A stretch of 64,000 nt of DNA from Lacipirellula parvula (GTDB taxonomy: Bacteria > Planctomycetota > Planctomycetia > Pirellulales > Lacipirellulaceae), in NCBI RefSeq assembly GCF_009177095.1, contig NZ_AP021861.1:4260501-4324500 (forward strand). Reading direction: 5' to 3'. Numbering within the stretch: position 1 is the stretch's first letter; each line of letters opens with the position of its first letter. Positions 61,377 to 64,000 of the stretch are shown here, in pieces. Below the pieces are notes generated by a model. It saw only the letters and a list, made by a program, of their open reading frames with translations, searched no databases and had not been told where the DNA came from. A program made the position numbers and the translations under genes.

Positions 61377-61526
61377 TTCAATTCTCTCCATTGAGTCGAT
61401 CGACTTCATGTCGTCGGTATTTTGCGGCGACGCCGCAGTCACAGTGCCGATGTCTAATGTTGAAGTCTGTTTTCGCTTGTCTTAGTTTGTTAGTCGCTAC
61501 TGAGCCGGGGGAAACCCCATGGTGGC

Positions 61527-62051
61527 TTAATTGATAACGGTCGTGCCAATTGCTCGTCCTTGCTGCGGTAAGCTGCGATGGGTCAGATCGGGGACGGGCT
61601 CCCCCAGTGCAGTCGCCAACGCCACTTGATGATCTTGCTCCTGCACCAGAATCTCGCGAATCAGTTCAGCGACGGCGTACTCTCCCAGGGCCTCGCATTG
61701 AACGACGCGCTGCCGATAGCGAACGATCGTTTCGTTCTCATTTTCTAAGTCGAATCGCAGCATCTCGTCGGCCTTAGCGGACGTCTTCACGAGGTTAGGC
61801 ATCGTTTCAGGACTTCCGCCCAGATAATCGATCTGGGCTGCGATCGTCAGTGCGTGCGCAAGCTCTTCAGCAGCGTGTTTTTCCAGTTCTGCAGCAATGG
61901 CCATGTAGGCAGCACCTTTAAGCGTCTGTGAATAGACGACGTACGAAATAATCGCCTGATACTCGCCGGCTAGATCTTCGTTCAGAAGCGCGATTAAGTC
62001 CGTTCGCGTCAGGGGAGAGTCCTCACCCATTTCCAACAGTTGCCTGATCAT
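61527..62051 (-). CDS. bfr: Bacterioferritin-like ferritin
   Basis: 174 residues from the ATG at 62051. Ferritin-like four-helix bundle: LNEDLAGEYQAIISYVVYSQTL, EKHAAEELAHAL (ExxH), DLENENETIVRYRQRV and EILVQEQDHQVAL (ExxxxxH). The EYQAI and E..H residues match ferroxidase ligands. It stores or detoxifies iron. The longer frame upstream to 62567 is not protein-like. Confidence 0.8.
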   Translation of the reverse strand: MIRQLLEMGEDSPLTRTDLIALLNEDLAGEYQAIISYVVYSQTLKGAAYMAIAAELEKHAAEELAHALTIAAQIDYLGGSPETMPNLVKTSAKADEMLRFDLENENETIVRYRQRVVQCEALGEYAVAELIREILVQEQDHQVALATALGEPVPDLTHRSLPQQGRAIGTTVIN

Positions 62052-62118
62052 TGCTCTTTTCCGATTGGACCTAGAATGACTTGGGGCTCGGTACTCTAAT
62101 GCTTTTGTTTGCGTCGTA

Positions 62119-62592
62119 TCATGCCTGAAGTTCAGCATCAGGGCGCAACTCGTGGTCTTCATCTGCAGCGCGACCGAGAGGCTGTTGCGATTCGCTGCCA
62201 TGCTCCGTATCCGCGGTCGTCTGCGAGGCCAGCAGGTAGACTTGCACCATGGCGCCCGATGTGAATGCGTGAACAACGGTACCGGTCGACGTTTCGATCT
62301 CTGCGGCCGACTCTCGAACTTGTCGTCCAGTGATGCGAGCAATCTCGCGTCGCATCTCATCATTGGAACCGCTAAAAAGTCGACGGTGATACTCTTGCAC
62401 CTGCGCCATTCCCTCCGGGCTTCGAACGAGCGCCCGTTCGGCTGGCGAGAGTGCATCAAGTAACGTGACCACGAGCGTATCGTCGCCGAGTACGACCGTG
62501 ACCGCCCTGGGGGCGTGGCCGGTACGCTGCTGCTGCATAGCTTTGGCCAGTTGAGCGATTTGCTCAACAGCCGACGGCGCGGAAGATGGCAC
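62119..62592 (-). CDS. DUF2294-like protein, copy 1
   Basis: 157 residues. ALSPAERALVRSPEGMAQVQEYHRRLF and ITGRQVRESAAEIETSTGTVVHAFTSGAMVQVYLL are similar to the DUF2294 region of the protein at 62978. The N-terminal 20 residues and the acidic tail are unlike it. It follows the conserved leader and terminator at 62637. Function unknown. Confidence 0.6.
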   Translation of the reverse strand: MPSSAPSAVEQIAQLAKAMQQQRTGHAPRAVTVVLGDDTLVVTLLDALSPAERALVRSPEGMAQVQEYHRRLFSGSNDEMRREIARITGRQVRESAAEIETSTGTVVHAFTSGAMVQVYLLASQTTADTEHGSESQQPLGRAADEDHELRPDAELQA

Positions 62593-62636
62593 GGTGGGTG
62601 GTCCTTTGTCGTCGCCGCATCACTGCGGACAACAAC

Positions 62637-62741
62637 GAAAAAAGCCGACGTGCAAAACGCCTTGATGGCGTTCCAACACGTCGGCTTACTTACTAACGAG
62701 CCCTCCAGCGTTGGCTGGACTGCTCCTTATTATGTCTTCCG
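62637..62741 (-). promoter_or_regulatory. Structured leader with terminator, copy 2
   Basis: CGGAAGAC (62734-62741), hairpin CCAGC/GCTGG (62705-62718), then the terminator at 62643-62686 (AGCCGACGTG/CACGTCGGCT outer stem, AACGCC/GGCGTT inner stem, followed by a U run). Spacings between elements (19 and 48 bases) match those of copy 1 (18 and 46). The start codon follows 51 bases after the terminator. Confidence 0.55.
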
Positions 62742-62977
62742 AATGCTTAAGTCATTCAGCTTGCAGATTACTCGCTTTAAGCGATTTCGCTGCACTTGTG
62801 ACTGACTCAGCAGATGAACTGTAGGCTAGCCCCCTGATAATAGATACTCCCTATTTGTTTTACTTCTTCGTAATTTGGCGTTTCGGTTAGGGCGCCTTGG
62901 GATGTAGTCTTCAGCAAGCAGACCGTGCTCAAATTCGCTCAATAGACTCGAATCGGCGGTATGATGGGGGTTGAAAC

Positions 62978-63358
62978 ATGAAGTCGGTCGGCGAGATCGA
63001 AGCAGGAATCTGTGAAGGAGTTTCTCGATTCGAGTTGGAGTACATGGGCCGCGGTCCGAAGGACATTCGCGCTCATCTGCTGGGCGATATGGTTGTTGTT
63101 AGACTCCAAGGAGTGCTCACGGGCGCGGAACAGCATTTAGTTGCGTCCCTTCCGGCCGACAAAGGGCGGGATCTTCTCAAGCAAGTTCGCACCCATTTGA
63201 TCGAGACGGCGCGGCCGCTAATGGAGGCGATGATTGAAGCGGTCACCGAAGTCAAAGTGGTATCTCTCCACCACGATATCAGCACGACAACGGCGGAAGA
63301 GATCCTTGTGTTCACCTTGGCGGCCATCCCCCAGTGTCGTGAGGCGAAAAAGCGATAG
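62978..63358 (+). CDS. DUF2294 protein, copy 2
   Basis: 126 residues with GGGGGTTG before the ATG. Family pattern: GVSRFELEYMGRGPKDIRAHLLGDMVVVRLQGVLTGAEQHLV, then LIETARPLMEAMIEAVTEVKVVSLHHDISTTTAEEILVFTL. DUF2294 has no settled function. Divergent from the gene at 62592; the leader lies between them. Confidence 0.8.
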   Translation: MKSVGEIEAGICEGVSRFELEYMGRGPKDIRAHLLGDMVVVRLQGVLTGAEQHLVASLPADKGRDLLKQVRTHLIETARPLMEAMIEAVTEVKVVSLHHDISTTTAEEILVFTLAAIPQCREAKKR

Positions 63359-63483
63359 CAAATGTGTCTCTCGCCAGCATATTGGGAACGCTAAATGCAA
63401 CGTCGACTTTGAACCACTACGACGTGTGAATCATGCGTGACGTTGATCAGTGTCGCGCAATCTCAGTATTGAGGTTCGTTGGC

Positions 63484-63828
63484 ATGCATCAGTTTCCGGC
63501 AGTTCGCCCCGCCGATCAATTCAACGTCTCCCTGTCCGGCGAAATGGTCGCATGCAGCTGTCGTGAAGACGCCGCGGCGGTGAGAGTAGCAGACGCAATT
63601 CTTTCGGGACACGACAGATCGACGCATCAGCCGATCTATCTAAAACGCCTTGTCCGCCTCCTCCTGAGATATGGCCGTATACGCGCCGCGTGCCTATTAA
63701 GCGGCAGTGTCGTTGGTCTACTTTCTCACTGTCTCGCTTCGTTAGAGGATGATAAAGAGAGCGCCGCCGAGCATCGGCCGTTAAAGGCGCAGATTGTCGA
63801 GTTTCACTTCCATCAATTAAACGATTGA
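63484..63828 (+). CDS. Hypothetical protein at the right end of the window
   Basis: 114 residues from the ATG at 63484 (MHQFPAVRPADQFNVSLSG). There is a basic, partly hydrophobic middle (LKRLVRLLLRYGRIRAACLLSGSVVGLLSHCL). An upstream ATG at 63433 is possible. No family recognised. To the right, a 33-codon minus-strand frame (63855-63956, MHVPTRILNADGADNR) may be a small gene or the end of a frameshifted one, but I cannot support it further. Confidence 0.4.
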   Translation: MHQFPAVRPADQFNVSLSGEMVACSCREDAAAVRVADAILSGHDRSTHQPIYLKRLVRLLLRYGRIRAACLLSGSVVGLLSHCLASLEDDKESAAEHRPLKAQIVEFHFHQLND

Positions 63829-64000
63829 GCGTTGTGAGTTCAGGCCGACTCGCTTCACATCACATCGCGACGCACAATCACGTCAGTCTCGCTGTTCGTA
63901 TCGTGAAATCGGTTGTCGGCTCCATCTGCGTTGAGAATCCGAGTAGGCACGTGCATTGCACGCGTCTATGCCTCGCGATTGTTCGTCTCGCATCGCAACC

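Noticed and set aside
1-64000. CRISPR array or cas genes
   Set aside because: No regularly spaced identical repeats of 25-40 bases with unique spacers, and no Cas-like protein was seen.

Overview
The window looks like planctomycete DNA, most likely of the Pirellulales type. The signs are PEP-CTERM proteins, a DUF1559 prepilin-like protein, secreted arylsulfatases beside a glycine-rich secreted protein, and many short lineage-type hypotheticals. It is a mosaic of chromosomal-type genes, a plasmid-type replication and partition module, an integrated tRNA-targeted element, one insertion sequence and a duplicated cassette. It could be a megaplasmid or a chromosome carrying an integrated plasmid; the sequence alone does not decide. 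All family names come from reading the translations, with no database search.

Layout. 1-2050: a large, hairpin-dense, probably non-coding RNA on the minus strand. It ends in a terminator-like hairpin and lies just upstream of a protein gene that runs off the left edge. 2.3-4.2 kb: a RegB/RegA-type redox two-component system. 4.3-9.6 kb: two small genes, then a RepA-like initiator, iterons, ParA, a small partition protein and a PIN toxin-antitoxin pair. 9.6-12.45 kb: a cassette (small protein, DUF932 protein, paralogous small protein, 39-residue membrane peptide, zinc-ribbon protein, hairpin repeat). The same cassette recurs in direct orientation at 42.2-45.0 kb. 12.5-19.7 kb: PEP-CTERM and Cys-rich secreted proteins, a DUF1254 remnant, an amino-acid permease, two methyltransferases and an Rrf2 regulator with a palindrome over its start codon.

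20,077-34,601: an integrated element of 14.47 kb bounded by a 55-bp direct repeat that matches the 3' part of a tRNA-Leu(CAA). It carries an integrase, an excisionase-like protein, a sigma-like fragment and a retron-like operon (small protein, XRE regulator, reverse transcriptase, membrane protein, with a candidate structured RNA upstream). It also has a second recombinase, palindromes before a RepA-type helicase, and a chain of tiny overlapping genes ending in a collagen-like, carbohydrate-binding-like spike protein. It is most like a small temperate phage or a phage satellite. A second, truncated integrase follows and is cut by an IS3-family element.

36.6-55.9 kb: a secreted and envelope gene set with two arylsulfatases, a HAD phosphatase, two outer-membrane barrels, an AI-2E-type permease, an LssY-like protein, a potassium channel and a DUF1254 lipoprotein. 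56.2-63.8 kb: a stress island with BON proteins, peroxiredoxin, dodecin, DksA/TraR, a response regulator, a bacterioferritin-like protein and two DUF2294-like proteins. Two of its genes share a conserved structured leader ending in a terminator.

The most novel-looking items are the 1.35-kb structured RNA with its neighbouring protein, the retron-like operon with a coupled membrane protein, and the paired stress-gene leader RNAs.
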